64,000 nt of DNA from Bacteroides pyogenes DSM 20611 = JCM 6294 (GTDB lineage: Bacteria > Bacteroidota > Bacteroidia > Bacteroidales > Bacteroidaceae). The position numbers were made by a program, and so were the translations under genes. The stretch is taken from assembly GCF_000428105.1 (NCBI RefSeq), contig NZ_KE386624.1, positions 1-64,000 of the forward strand. The letters run 5' to 3'. Below the pieces are notes generated by a model. It searched no databases, was not told where the DNA came from, and saw only the letters and a program-made list of their open reading frames with translations. This document shows positions 19,139-27,431 of this stretch, one piece after another (within the stretch, counting starts at the first letter, position 1; each line of letters begins with the position of its first letter).

Positions 19139-19240
19139 TCAGAATTGAATTAATTAGTCATAATTTTATTACGTAGCCACATTTAAGTAAGAATGTAACA
19201 AATCCCGCCGAAGTGATTTCGCCGGGATTCTGTTTTTTAT
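19139..19240 (+). ncRNA. Candidate small RNA of about 100 nt
   Basis: The region is bounded by a good promoter and an intrinsic terminator and has no plausible reading frame; its only ATG is followed directly by TAA. The 5' 60 nt are AU-rich and probably unstructured, a usual place for a seed region. I do not recognise it as 6S, tmRNA, SRP RNA or RNase P RNA. Alternatively it is the 3' part of the response-regulator transcript with an internal promoter. Confidence 0.4.
19201..19238 (+). terminator. Intrinsic terminator of the plus-strand RNA candidate
   Basis: AATCCCG at 19201 pairs with CGGGATT at 19229, with a further CGAA/TTCG inside and one C-C mismatch. TGTTTTTT follows. The U-run is only on the plus strand. 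Confidence 0.7.
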
Positions 19241-19342
19241 GGCTTATACAACCGGTCTCCCGCAGAATGAAGAGAGAAGTCCACACACGGGATTTTCAGG
19301 CTGATCCGGAATCAGCTCCCTACGGACACGAAGTACGGGAAT

Positions 19343-19379
19343 AAAAAAACGAGCCAATTCCTTTTTACGGAATCACTCG
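19343..19379 (-). terminator. Intrinsic terminator of the repeat-bearing RNA
   Basis: On the minus strand CGAG..ATTCC pairs with GGAAT..CTCG around a GTAAAAA loop, followed by seven T. No T-run exists on the plus side, so it serves leftward transcription. Confidence 0.72.
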
Positions 19380-19592
19380 CCACGGCATCAGAAAAGCCCG
19401 GAAGGCTTTTCTTTTTGTTACCTCTTTTTTTCCTGAAAACTTTTTTCTTCTTACCTTAAAAAACTTGTTACCTATTGTAATCCTTTTACCTTTATAAAAA
19501 ACTATCCCTATCTGAAATTACAATAATAAAAAATCTAATACCTAAAATAATTCAATTTTTACCTCTAAAACTAATAGCAATTTCCCAATTGC
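19343..19592 (-). ncRNA. Candidate small RNA with six AGGUA(A) repeats
   Basis: A perfect promoter (19597-19627) and a strong terminator (19343-19379) delimit a leftward RNA of about 245 nt with no ATG in its first 180 nt. That stretch is an A/U-rich single-stranded region carrying AGGTAA five times and AGGTAT once. On the plus strand these are TTACCT at 19418, 19451, 19468, 19486 and 19559, and TACCT at 19539. The spacing is about 17-53 nt. A hairpin GAAAAGCC/GGCTTTTC (19391-19411) and the terminator hairpin form the 3' part. Repeated short motifs in an open RNA suggest binding sites for a protein or multiple copies of a seed. Function is inferred; the elements are visible. Confidence 0.5.
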
Positions 19593-19596
19593 TCTG

Positions 19597-19627
19597 CAAA
19601 GGTATGAAAAAAAATCGTGCACGCAAA
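19597..19627 (-). promoter_or_regulatory. Consensus promoter of the repeat-bearing RNA
   Basis: Read leftward: TTTG (19624-19627), exactly 19 bp, then TACCTTTG (19597-19604). This is a full match to the Bacteroides primary promoter. It lies about 30 bp past the stop codon of the LuxR gene, so it starts a separate transcript. Confidence 0.72.
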
Positions 19628-19658
19628 CGTTTTTCGATTCTATAACATTCTTTGAGCC

Positions 19659-20270
19659 TTATAAATCTTTGATTTCATTCAGCGCAACGAGCTTGTTGAC
19701 AATGGCATAGATGGTCAGGCCGGCGGCGCTGTGTATCTGAAGTTTCTTGCTGATGTTGCGGCGATGGGTGATAACGGTATGGATGGAGAGAAAGAGCTGC
19801 TCGGCTATTTCTTTGTTCGTCATTCCCTTGACCACGCATATCACGATTTCCCGTTCGCGCTGACTGAGGGTTTCGGTGCTCTCCACCTCCGCCTCTTCGG
19901 GAGGAGCGTCCTGCAATCCGTGTATCTTCCCGGAAAGGGTGTCCAAATCGTCGAATATGGAGATTGTCTCATCGTATTTGCTCAATACGGAAGCGTCGAC
20001 GAGCGAGGTGACAAGAGCGATGAGACGTATGTTTTTGCCGGCGTTTTCTTCGCGAAAACGGGCGACATCGAAATAGTCGCCGAAATTGGAGTTCACAATC
20101 AGCATATCGGGACACTGGGTGCGCAGGTAGTCGTTCAGCGCTTCGACGGAAAGCAGTTCGACGGGCTGTATTTTGAGGTTGGGGAGACGCTTCAGAGTGG
20201 CGGTGAGACCGCTACGGATAATCACGGAGTTTTCGGCAATGGCTACCCGGATGATATCGTTACTCTTCAT
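19659..20270 (-). CDS. LuxR-type regulator with degenerate receiver domain
   Basis: A 203-residue protein: an N-terminal receiver-like domain (about 7-120) and a C-terminal LuxR/GerE helix-turn-helix (about 133-200: LSQREREIVICVVKGMTNKEIAEQLFLS). The receiver has lost key residues: the acidic pair is Glu13-Asn14, the phospho-acceptor position reads IVNSN (Asn60), and no KP lysine is seen near ISIFDD. It should bind DNA without classical phosphorylation, perhaps sensing a partner. Its ATG overlaps the last 11 bp of the hemerythrin gene, so the two proteins are translationally coupled, and the hemerythrin is the obvious candidate partner. A new promoter lies just downstream of its stop. Confidence 0.88.
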   Translation of the reverse strand: MKSNDIIRVAIAENSVIIRSGLTATLKRLPNLKIQPVELLSVEALNDYLRTQCPDMLIVNSNFGDYFDVARFREENAGKNIRLIALVTSLVDASVLSKYDETISIFDDLDTLSGKIHGLQDAPPEEAEVESTETLSQREREIVICVVKGMTNKEIAEQLFLSIHTVITHRRNISKKLQIHSAAGLTIYAIVNKLVALNEIKDL

Positions 20271-20964
20271 TTTCTCTCATCCTCCTTTCCAATTTCAAAA
20301 TGGCCGGAACAAAAATATAATCTTCGACTTTGCAATGAGACTCGAGTCCTTCTTCGCAAGCGTAGATATCGAACAGAGCGGCATTCAGCAAATTTTCGTT
20401 GGCTTTGGCCGGGCAATACTTGATGATGATGTTCTTCAGCTCGGTGAGCTTCTCTCCTACCTGGTCGTGATGCTTGGAAAAGGTGCTGATTTGATATTTC
20501 TTAGACACATTGCCTTCGAGAAGGGCATTGACGTATTTGAAGACGGTCCGCTCTTCGTAATCCATGTGTTTGCGCACCTCCTGGGTATACTCGTCGAAAA
20601 ACTTGAGAATAAGATAAGAGATATCGTTCTGCGAACAGTCGATGGCTTCGATCAGCTTGCGACGGATGGAAGGCAGACAGAAATCGAGGAAATAAATGTG
20701 CGCCTGGCGCAGGTAATGAACCAGCGAAGGGATGGAAACCTCGTCGCTGCTCCCGTCGAGACGCGAAAAACCTTCGGCCATGAAATTGATGATGACCAGA
20801 AACGTCTTGCAGTCGACCCCGTTGGATTCGCACACTTCTTTCACCGTCTTGTCGCCGAAGCCCAACGAAAGGCCGAAACGGCTCATGACCTGTAGCAAAG
20901 AATAGTTGTCGCTGATAAGATCGACCATTTTATCGGTAGCTTTATATTTCTGTAAATTATCCAT
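20260..20964 (-). CDS. Hemerythrin/RIC-like diiron protein
   Basis: A 234-residue all-helical protein. Residues 20-62 resemble the ScdA N-terminal (DUF542) region of RIC/YtfE proteins, though with few of its cysteines. Residues 75-225 form a hemerythrin bundle with candidate iron ligands His83, His89, His133, Glu137, His165/166, His210 and Glu214. RIC proteins handle nitrosative and oxidative damage to iron centres; O2 or NO sensing is an alternative. It is the first gene of a two-gene operon with a DNA-binding regulator and diverges from flavodoxin. This suggests a redox-sensing module. The function of this exact protein is not established. Confidence 0.82.
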   Translation of the reverse strand: MDNLQKYKATDKMVDLISDNYSLLQVMSRFGLSLGFGDKTVKEVCESNGVDCKTFLVIINFMAEGFSRLDGSSDEVSIPSLVHYLRQAHIYFLDFCLPSIRRKLIEAIDCSQNDISYLILKFFDEYTQEVRKHMDYEERTVFKYVNALLEGNVSKKYQISTFSKHHDQVGEKLTELKNIIIKYCPAKANENLLNAALFDIYACEEGLESHCKVEDYIFVPAILKLERRMRENEE

Positions 20965-21169
20965 CTATACCTATTTAATATTACGACTTGCAAAGAAACG
21001 GAAAAAATCGCAGCCGCGCAATCACTATATATAGGTATTTTGATCTGCTCTCCGGCAGACATCCCCATTTGTAGGGATTACAAGAACGATATTCCACTAT
21101 AAATAGGGATTTTCCGGTTGCGCCAAAGGGAATATCTTTGCGGTATCACTTAAAAAAAACAGATAGAAA
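20965..21169. promoter_or_regulatory. Divergent hemerythrin/flavodoxin control region
   Basis: TATCTTTG at 21133-21140 is the flavodoxin -7 box; ATG follows 29 bp later. Upstream, TAGGGATT occurs twice: in TTTGTAGGGATTAC (about 21068-21081) and in ATAAATAGGGATTTT (about 21099-21113). The second lies just before the -33 position. The repeated motif is a candidate regulator site, perhaps for the adjacent LuxR protein. This is inference from position only. Confidence 0.45.
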
Positions 21170-21676
21170 ATGAATAAAATCGGAGTATTTTACGGTTCCA
21201 GTACGGGAACCACCGAAGACTTGGCCCGGAGAGTGGCAGAAGCCTTGGAGGTAGAGACGCAAAACGTGTATGATGTATCGAAGCTCACGGAAGCATTGGT
21301 ACAGGAGTTCGATGTGCTGGTATTGGGCTCGTCGACATGGGGAGCGGGCGAGTTGCAGGATGACTGGTACGACGGAGTGAAGATTTTAAAGGCATGCGAC
21401 CTCTCGCATAAGTGCGTGGCTTTGTTCGGCTGCGGAGATTCGGACTCGTACAGCGATACATTCTGCGACGCGATAGGAATTTTGTACGAGGAGTTGAAAG
21501 ACACCCGCTGCAAATTCTGCGGAGCGACCTCCACGGACGGATATACGTTCGACTCGTCGATAGCGGTGGTAGACGGCCAATTCGTGGGACTCCCGCTGGA
21601 CGAGGTGAATGAAGAGAGCCGAACCAAGGAGCGTATCGCTAAGTGGGCGGCACAAGTGAAACAGGAAATCCGTTGA
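21170..21676 (+). CDS. fldA: Flavodoxin
   Basis: A 168-residue long-chain-type flavodoxin. The FMN phosphate loop GSSTGTTE is at 9-16, an aromatic-flanked isoalloxazine loop follows LGSSTWGAGELQDDW, and FGCGDSDSYSDTF provides the third FMN contact. It is a cytosolic low-potential electron carrier that usually replaces ferredoxin when iron is short. It has a clear -7 promoter and is divergent from the hemerythrin operon. A DUF2023 gene follows 32 bp later. The neighbourhood argues for co-regulation by redox or iron status. Confidence 0.94.
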   Translation: MNKIGVFYGSSTGTTEDLARRVAEALEVETQNVYDVSKLTEALVQEFDVLVLGSSTWGAGELQDDWYDGVKILKACDLSHKCVALFGCGDSDSYSDTFCDAIGILYEELKDTRCKFCGATSTDGYTFDSSIAVVDGQFVGLPLDEVNEESRTKERIAKWAAQVKQEIR

Positions 21677-21708
21677 ACCGGACTTTTATCATACCATCTG
21701 TAAAAAAT

Positions 21709-22071
21709 ATGACTACCCGAAAGTTTGTTCCCGGTGAGATCCGGATATTCCTGAACCATATTTATGAGTTTAAAAAGGGAATACGAAGCATGGTGCTTTA
21801 CACGATGAACAGGAAGCACGAATCTTTTGCCATACAACGGTTGGAAAGCCAGCAAATCAGCTACATGATTCAGGAAGTGGGATCCAATAAAATCAATTTG
21901 TTTTTCGGAAAGCCGGAATGCATGGAGGCCATACGGCACATCATCATCCGCCCCTTGAACGAACTGAGCGCGGAAGAAGACTTTATACTGGGAGCAATGC
22001 TGGGGTATGATATTTGCCAACAGTGCAAACGCTATTGCCACAAGAAAGAAGGGATGAAAATGGTTGTTTGA
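21709..22071 (+). CDS. DUF2023 family protein
   Basis: A small soluble protein of 120 residues from MTTRKFVPGEIRIFLNHIYEF. I match it by length and context to the DUF2023 family often found next to flavodoxin in Bacteroidetes. The end has CQQCKRYCHKK, a cysteine cluster that could bind metal or be redox-active. The frame is open upstream to 21643, overlapping flavodoxin, but the ATG at 21709 fits the family start better. No biochemical role is known to me; association with flavodoxin electron transfer is inferred. Confidence 0.7.
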   Translation: MTTRKFVPGEIRIFLNHIYEFKKGIRSMVLYTMNRKHESFAIQRLESQQISYMIQEVGSNKINLFFGKPECMEAIRHIIIRPLNELSAEEDFILGAMLGYDICQQCKRYCHKKEGMKMVV

Positions 22072-22115
22072 AGGATGTATTCCCTGTTAGGGTTGGTTTG
22101 TTGGTTGTTTTTTTG

Positions 22116-22147
22116 AAATGAGGCGTGTCTTGCAGCACGCCTCATTT
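22116..22147. terminator. Bidirectional hairpin between convergent units
   Basis: AAATGAGGCGTG (22116-22127) pairs perfectly with CACGCCTCATTT (22136-22147) over 12 bp with an 8-nt loop. A T-run precedes it on the plus strand. It separates the flavodoxin operon from the end of the TlpA/SusCD operon. Confidence 0.7.
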
Positions 22148-22159
22148 GTATAAAAGAGT

Positions 22160-23320
22160 TTATAACCCCCCGCTTAATATCTGACGAATACGTCGCACCA
22201 TCTCTTCTCCCCGTAATGAAAAAGAAACAGCTTTTCCCTCGGGATCTATCAATATGGTTTGAGGAATGGCACTCACTCCCATCAACCGAGCCGCAGGCGA
22301 CCCCCATCCCAGAAGGTCGGAGCCATGTATCCAACCCGGTTTATCCATTCCTTTCGCCACAATGGCATCTTTCCAGGCCTTTTCCTTATTGTCTAACGAA
22401 AAACTCACGATTAGGAAATCGGCGTTCTTCGCTTTCGCCTCGTCATAAATCTGAATGAGGTTCGGAATTTCTTTTAAACACGGAGCGCACCAAGATGCCC
22501 AGAAATCGAGAAGCACGTATTTACCCCGATAATTGTTCAAATTCACTTTAGTACCTTCGATAAGAGGGATAGTAATATCGGGCAACTCTCCTCCCACTTT
22601 CAAATCTTGCGCACGCACCATATTGCCGAATGAACGGTAATACGGATGATCTTTTAATACAGGAGATAAAGACTTCAACAGCCATTCTGCATAACGTTTG
22701 TCGAGCATATAAGCTATTTCACGTTCCATCATCAACGGCGCCAAGGGAGAGTCGTTATGCGCTATCAAGAAGCGAATGCGTTCGGCATTGCATTCTATTA
22801 ATTCGGCCGCCCCGATTCTCATCCGTTCCATCATTCCCTCTTCCTCATCCATCCATTTCTCTCCGTACCTTTGCGATAAGATTCTCAAAGAGTCGTTTTG
22901 CGCTTGTGTGCATTTCTCAGAAATTGCTTTGTACGCATTGTACAACTCATTTGTCTCTGTACCAGTCACCCTAGCACCTCCGGGATAAGCTCCGTCTCTA
23001 AGCAGAATGTTAACATTACCCGGCTCGACAAAAACCGGTATCTGCCCATTGTCGAAACCGGTAATAAAATACATTAACCGAGGAGCGCCCTCAGGCAACA
23101 TACGTTCGAACCGGAAACGCCCGTTTTGCAGTAAAGCAGAGTCGACAGGAACCAAGCGATCATATTCATCGACTTGTGTAAGATAAACTTTCTCAATACG
23201 CTGAGAAGTGAAACGGAGGGTATCTTTCAATATCCGCGCGTCGATAACACATACATTTTGGGCCTTTATACCTGATAAACAAAGCATTCCGGCTATAAAT
23301 ATAAAAATTCTATACAACAT
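22160..23320 (-). CDS. TlpA-like thiol-disulfide protein (copy 3, WCAPC)
   Basis: A 386-residue exported protein: signal peptide ending LSGIKA/QN, a DUF4369-like beta-rich N-terminal half (about 25-110), a helical linker, and a C-terminal AhpC/TSA-Redoxin thioredoxin fold. The active site is FWASWCAPC (Cys at about 278 and 281), followed by the cis-Pro loop SAIPQTIL. It should sit in the periplasm or on the outer membrane and reduce or shuffle disulfides. It is the last gene of an eight-gene operon and the third of three related proteins in tandem. The Ala in the CxxC motif differs from the other two copies. Confidence 0.87.
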   Translation of the reverse strand: MLYRIFIFIAGMLCLSGIKAQNVCVIDARILKDTLRFTSQRIEKVYLTQVDEYDRLVPVDSALLQNGRFRFERMLPEGAPRLMYFITGFDNGQIPVFVEPGNVNILLRDGAYPGGARVTGTETNELYNAYKAISEKCTQAQNDSLRILSQRYGEKWMDEEEGMMERMRIGAAELIECNAERIRFLIAHNDSPLAPLMMEREIAYMLDKRYAEWLLKSLSPVLKDHPYYRSFGNMVRAQDLKVGGELPDITIPLIEGTKVNLNNYRGKYVLLDFWASWCAPCLKEIPNLIQIYDEAKAKNADFLIVSFSLDNKEKAWKDAIVAKGMDKPGWIHGSDLLGWGSPAARLMGVSAIPQTILIDPEGKAVSFSLRGEEMVRRIRQILSGGL

Positions 23321-23340
23321 TGTTCTTTTGATTAATTTTG

Positions 23341-24507
23341 TTATTCATATTTTTCGGTCCCTTCCATAATACGCATAACTTTCGCCAGCATTTCTTCGCC
23401 CCGCAAATCGAAAGCCACCACTTCACCCCGCGGATTGAGCAAAACCGTACGCGGAACAGCTGTCACATTAAACAGCTTAACAGCAGGTGAAGACCAGCCT
23501 TGGAGCGTGGAAATATGTATCCAGTTTTTATGCGTAAGGGCGTTTTCCTCAATGCATTTTATCCATTCTCCACGTTTATCGTCGATAGAATAACTCAATA
23601 CCACAAAATTGTCTTTGTTCTCGGAAGCAGTCATGGCCTGCTTGATATAAGGAAACTCCCGACGGCACGGGCCACACCAGGATGCCCAAAAGTCGAGCAG
23701 CACATATTTACCTTTCAGGTCTGAAAGCTTCAACTCTTTTCCATCCAGTTTCCGTCCCGCAATATCAGGTGCCGGAGCCCCTACTTTTAAATTGCTCGCT
23801 TTGATTTGATTGAGCATATCGGTATATAAAGGGTGAGTGCGCATTTCCTGAGGCAAAGCCCGTAAAAACTGCCGTTCGAGCACTTTGGGCGTGAACATGT
23901 CGTACAAATTATACTTAATAATGTAGAGAACTGCCGGCGCATGAATGTGATTTTTTACAAACTTCATAACTTCTGTTCTATAAATCAAAGAGTTACTGAA
24001 ATAAGCAGCATTCTGATAGGCAGCATACGCTTCCTCATTACTCCGGATTGAATCGGGAATATTCCGCGCCACCTCGTTCTGTTCTTTCCGGACACGCTCT
24101 ACATGCCGATCGTGCATCTGCTGAAAATCATACAACACGTCATTATTCGGGGTTCCTTTTACTTTAGCTCCTACCGGAAATTTTGCGTCAAAAGGCAAAA
24201 TGGTAATGGTACCGGGTTCCAGAAAAAGCTGAACACTCCCATTATCGAAGCCTGTAATGAAGCAAACATCCATCAATTCCGGGGCAATTCCTTCAAATTT
24301 GAAACGTTTGTTTTTGACCGTTACGGAGTCTATATTTACTTCACGACCTTCGTGTAAACGTGTCAAATACAATTTAGACACAGAACGTTTGGAAAAACGC
24401 ATTGAATCGCCGGTCATTTCACCCGTAATAACATATTTATCCCTATCTTGCGCCCAACCTTGCATAACCAGCAAAAGACCGAGCACAAACAAAACGACTT
24501 TTCTCAT
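23341..24507 (-). CDS. TlpA-like thiol-disulfide protein (copy 2, WCGPC)
   Basis: A 388-residue protein closely parallel to its downstream neighbour: signal peptide MRKVVLFVLGLLLVMQGWA, a DUF4369-like domain with ITGFDNGSVQLFLEPG (shared with copy 3), a charged helical linker, and a thioredoxin fold with FWASWCGPC (Cys at about 278 and 281) and TAVPRTVLLNPRG. The shared spacing of CxxC at the same residue number in copies 2 and 3 supports a recent tandem duplication. It is a predicted periplasmic reductase of unknown substrate, 20 bp upstream of copy 3. Confidence 0.88.
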   Translation of the reverse strand: MRKVVLFVLGLLLVMQGWAQDRDKYVITGEMTGDSMRFSKRSVSKLYLTRLHEGREVNIDSVTVKNKRFKFEGIAPELMDVCFITGFDNGSVQLFLEPGTITILPFDAKFPVGAKVKGTPNNDVLYDFQQMHDRHVERVRKEQNEVARNIPDSIRSNEEAYAAYQNAAYFSNSLIYRTEVMKFVKNHIHAPAVLYIIKYNLYDMFTPKVLERQFLRALPQEMRTHPLYTDMLNQIKASNLKVGAPAPDIAGRKLDGKELKLSDLKGKYVLLDFWASWCGPCRREFPYIKQAMTASENKDNFVVLSYSIDDKRGEWIKCIEENALTHKNWIHISTLQGWSSPAVKLFNVTAVPRTVLLNPRGEVVAFDLRGEEMLAKVMRIMEGTEKYE

Positions 24508-24580
24508 TTCTTTATTAAATATTAAATCATACTGAATTTATTATCAAACTCTATATACACCGGACTATAAACTGGGGAAA

Positions 24581-25681
24581 TTACTTTAACCTCTCTTTCA
24601 AAAAAGAGTGTAATTTTTCGCCACGCAAATGAGTGGCTATAATCCGATTTTTCTCATCCAACACAAAAAGAGCCGGTATGGCTGCAACATTGTATTGCCT
24701 CGCCACAACACACCCCCAGCCCTTAAGCGACGAAACATTGATCCATGGCAAGCCGTCTTTAGAAACGGCATCTTCCCAACGCTCTCTTTTATTATCCAAT
24801 GACACACCGATTATTTCCAGCCCCTTCCCGTGATATTCGGCGTACAGTTTTTTTAGCGCCGGATTATTGAGTCGACACGGTCCGCACCAGGATGCCCAAA
24901 AATCCAATATCTTGATTTTTGCCTGTGTTTTACTCAATGTAACCATTCGGCCTCCCATATCAGGAAGCGTAAAATCCGGTGCTAAACGTCCTTTCTCGGT
25001 TTTTTCAAGACGATCGATGCGTTCCTTCATTATTCGGGCGCTTAGTGTATTTTTGGCTCCTTCACCCAAAGAATCGTACAAGCGGCGAAGCCCTTCGATA
25101 TCCATATCGCTCTTCATGGCATCCATCTGAACCATATAAGCTGCAATCAAATCGTCGTGAGCAGAAAGAAATTGTTTTTTTTCTTGTTCATATCGCTCCT
25201 CAACTATTTTTAACGTATCATTAAGTGCACTCGCGCTGCGATACTTATTTTGCTGTCTAAACATATTATATCTTTCCCTCAAGCTATCGATTCGGGCAAA
25301 CAAAGAATTGGAGCGCTCTACATAAGCCGTCCACTCATCCTGTAACTTTCCTCCCCGGATAAACGCTCCATCTTCATTTTTCAACAATGCACGGTAATCG
25401 GTATCGGGCTCGGCCAAAAAAGTGAATCCTCCCTGATATCCTTCAAGCACAATCTGTGCGACAACCGGCTCACTCAAGCACCCTTTCAGCACAAAATCAG
25501 GAGCTTGAAAAGAGGCAGCGCCCAACGTGTCTACCTTATATTCTGCTGTCTGAACTAAAAGATACAACCGACCGGCATCCACGCCTTCTATCTGTCCGCG
25601 GATAACCAGCGAATGTTGAGCATATATCAAATAAATATTGCTCAAACAAAGCAACACCGCTATTATAATCCCTTTTCTCAT
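24581..25681 (-). CDS. TlpA-like thiol-disulfide protein (copy 1, WCGPC)
   Basis: A 366-residue member of the same architecture, more diverged: signal peptide to IYA/QH, N-terminal DUF4369-like domain (about 25-110), coiled linker rich in Glu/Arg (125-230), and thioredoxin fold with FWASWCGPC (265-269) and AAIPALFVLDEKN. Its ATG overlaps the stop of the PKD-like gene as ATGA (25678-25681), so translation is coupled to the lipoprotein genes. It is separated from copy 2 by 73 bp. Confidence 0.88.
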   Translation of the reverse strand: MRKGIIIAVLLCLSNIYLIYAQHSLVIRGQIEGVDAGRLYLLVQTAEYKVDTLGAASFQAPDFVLKGCLSEPVVAQIVLEGYQGGFTFLAEPDTDYRALLKNEDGAFIRGGKLQDEWTAYVERSNSLFARIDSLRERYNMFRQQNKYRSASALNDTLKIVEERYEQEKKQFLSAHDDLIAAYMVQMDAMKSDMDIEGLRRLYDSLGEGAKNTLSARIMKERIDRLEKTEKGRLAPDFTLPDMGGRMVTLSKTQAKIKILDFWASWCGPCRLNNPALKKLYAEYHGKGLEIIGVSLDNKRERWEDAVSKDGLPWINVSSLKGWGCVVARQYNVAAIPALFVLDEKNRIIATHLRGEKLHSFLKERLK

Positions 25682-27411
25682 TTTGTATTAATCGTTTTAT
25701 AAGTATAAATATGAGCAAACTGCACATCTCTGATATTCCCGAACTTAACGCCTTGCTCGTCTTTGTTGTAGAATGTAGCCGGATATGTTTTATCAACATC
25801 GGCAGAGGTTGTCAGCTTAATTTCTGCAATCGCTCCTTCATCTCCTTTATTTAATCCGATACTCAAATATAGCCCCAAATCATCTACAAGACTACCTGAG
25901 TCGGCAGACCGGAACTTCATAACCGATATGGTATATCCTTCGGGGGCCGAGTATATAGTGCTCCGGTTGCCGCCCTCGGTATTATATCGATACACATTGC
26001 CGCCCTCGGCATAAAAGAGGAAATTGGTAGTAAACCACATATTATACATGATTGTAGAGAGATTCTTTCCCGGACGGAAGTTTTTCAGTTCCTTCCCCGT
26101 AATGGTAAAGGCCGGTTCATTATCACCGCCTTGCTCTCCACCTTCATCCCCTTTATCCGCTCCACGGGTTTTCGCCACCGATTTTTTATCATCTTTATCC
26201 GATCCTGTAGGAGTCAGTTCATATAGATAAAATTTTTCCTCCGTTTTATCTTTGAACAAGAAAAGCGGATGTGCTTCTCTATAGTTTTCACGATACCGGA
26301 TATAAGCATACACGGCTTGTTTTCCCACAGGGTTCAACCGCGAAGGAAGCCCGCTGAAATCTACGTGCGCATTTAACACGGGATTATTCATCTGCACATC
26401 ACGGGCATTAAGCTCATTCCATGTATATGCATCATTCTTCAAAAGATACAAGAAACGATTATGCAATTCATCCCAAAACACATAATTATTATCTGTAATG
26501 GTAGCTGCGGTAACTTTATAGTCCGTCTGAGGATCGTCTACATAAGCCGGCGGATAAAAGCACAGGAAACTACGTGCAACATAAAAACGTCCATCTCTGG
26601 AAATCAAACATTTATAGTCAGTCAAATTGGAAGCGTCGCCGGTATTGACAAGGCTATGGTAAACAAACGGATTTTCCTGGTCGAGAGGCAATACATATCC
26701 CGGATGAAACTTATTCTTCAATCCGAAAGGATCGTAAATCCCCGATGTGCCATCCATATTGAACACACATAAATTATGTGAATTCTTAATTTTGTAAAGG
26801 TCTAAATAAGCGCTATATCCCAATCCTACTCCATTACTGAACGGATTGGTTTCTATATGGGGATAGATCGTATGAAACGCATCTGTACGGACATGTGCTT
26901 TATCGCCGATTATTTCCACATTACCCAATTTTACACTTCCACTCTGTGAACCATGCAACAGAAAGAGGCTATTCTTGAAAACCGGACGAGTCTTTACAAT
27001 CAATTTGGTATATTTTGTTAAAGTCGTCGTTTGGTCTTTTACTTCAAGAATAATGCTGTATTGCGCTTCTTTTCCTACAAGAAACTCTATATCCAAATAC
27101 CCTTTCGTCCGCACAGTATCTACCACAGTTTTTCCTTCTTTCTGCCGGAAAATTCTCCATAAAAAATCCAGATGTTCAAAAGAATGATTCAGCGACTGTT
27201 CTAGTTTGACTTCAATTCTTTCCGTCTTATTCTCCGACAAAGGTTGTTGAAACTCAATCGTCAGCCCGCCTATTGCTTGAAAAGCTTCAGGAATAAACGA
27301 AACTTTTTCGATTTGATTTATATCGTCGAAATGATAATCGTAAGAACCTTTGTCCTCGTAGCAAGCAAAGAACAAAAAGCTCAGACATATCCCAAATAAT
27401 ATTTTTTTCAT
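25678..27411 (-). CDS. PKD-like family surface lipoprotein
   Basis: A 577-residue protein with lipobox FLFFACYEDKG (Cys17). The N-terminal beta domain has LDFLWRIFRQKEGK. A large C-terminal portion, probably beta-propeller-like, follows, with HGSQSGSVKLGNVEI and many aromatic turns. An acidic Lys/Asp/Gly linker (about 405-435) interrupts it. The layout corresponds to proteins called PKD-like family lipoproteins that follow DUF4843 genes in SusCD operons. It is likely a surface ligand-binding component. The ligand is unknown. Confidence 0.72.
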   Translation of the reverse strand: MKKILFGICLSFLFFACYEDKGSYDYHFDDINQIEKVSFIPEAFQAIGGLTIEFQQPLSENKTERIEVKLEQSLNHSFEHLDFLWRIFRQKEGKTVVDTVRTKGYLDIEFLVGKEAQYSIILEVKDQTTTLTKYTKLIVKTRPVFKNSLFLLHGSQSGSVKLGNVEIIGDKAHVRTDAFHTIYPHIETNPFSNGVGLGYSAYLDLYKIKNSHNLCVFNMDGTSGIYDPFGLKNKFHPGYVLPLDQENPFVYHSLVNTGDASNLTDYKCLISRDGRFYVARSFLCFYPPAYVDDPQTDYKVTAATITDNNYVFWDELHNRFLYLLKNDAYTWNELNARDVQMNNPVLNAHVDFSGLPSRLNPVGKQAVYAYIRYRENYREAHPLFLFKDKTEEKFYLYELTPTGSDKDDKKSVAKTRGADKGDEGGEQGGDNEPAFTITGKELKNFRPGKNLSTIMYNMWFTTNFLFYAEGGNVYRYNTEGGNRSTIYSAPEGYTISVMKFRSADSGSLVDDLGLYLSIGLNKGDEGAIAEIKLTTSADVDKTYPATFYNKDEQGVKFGNIRDVQFAHIYTYKTINTK

Positions 27412-27431
27412 AATTTCTCCTTTTTAAATCA

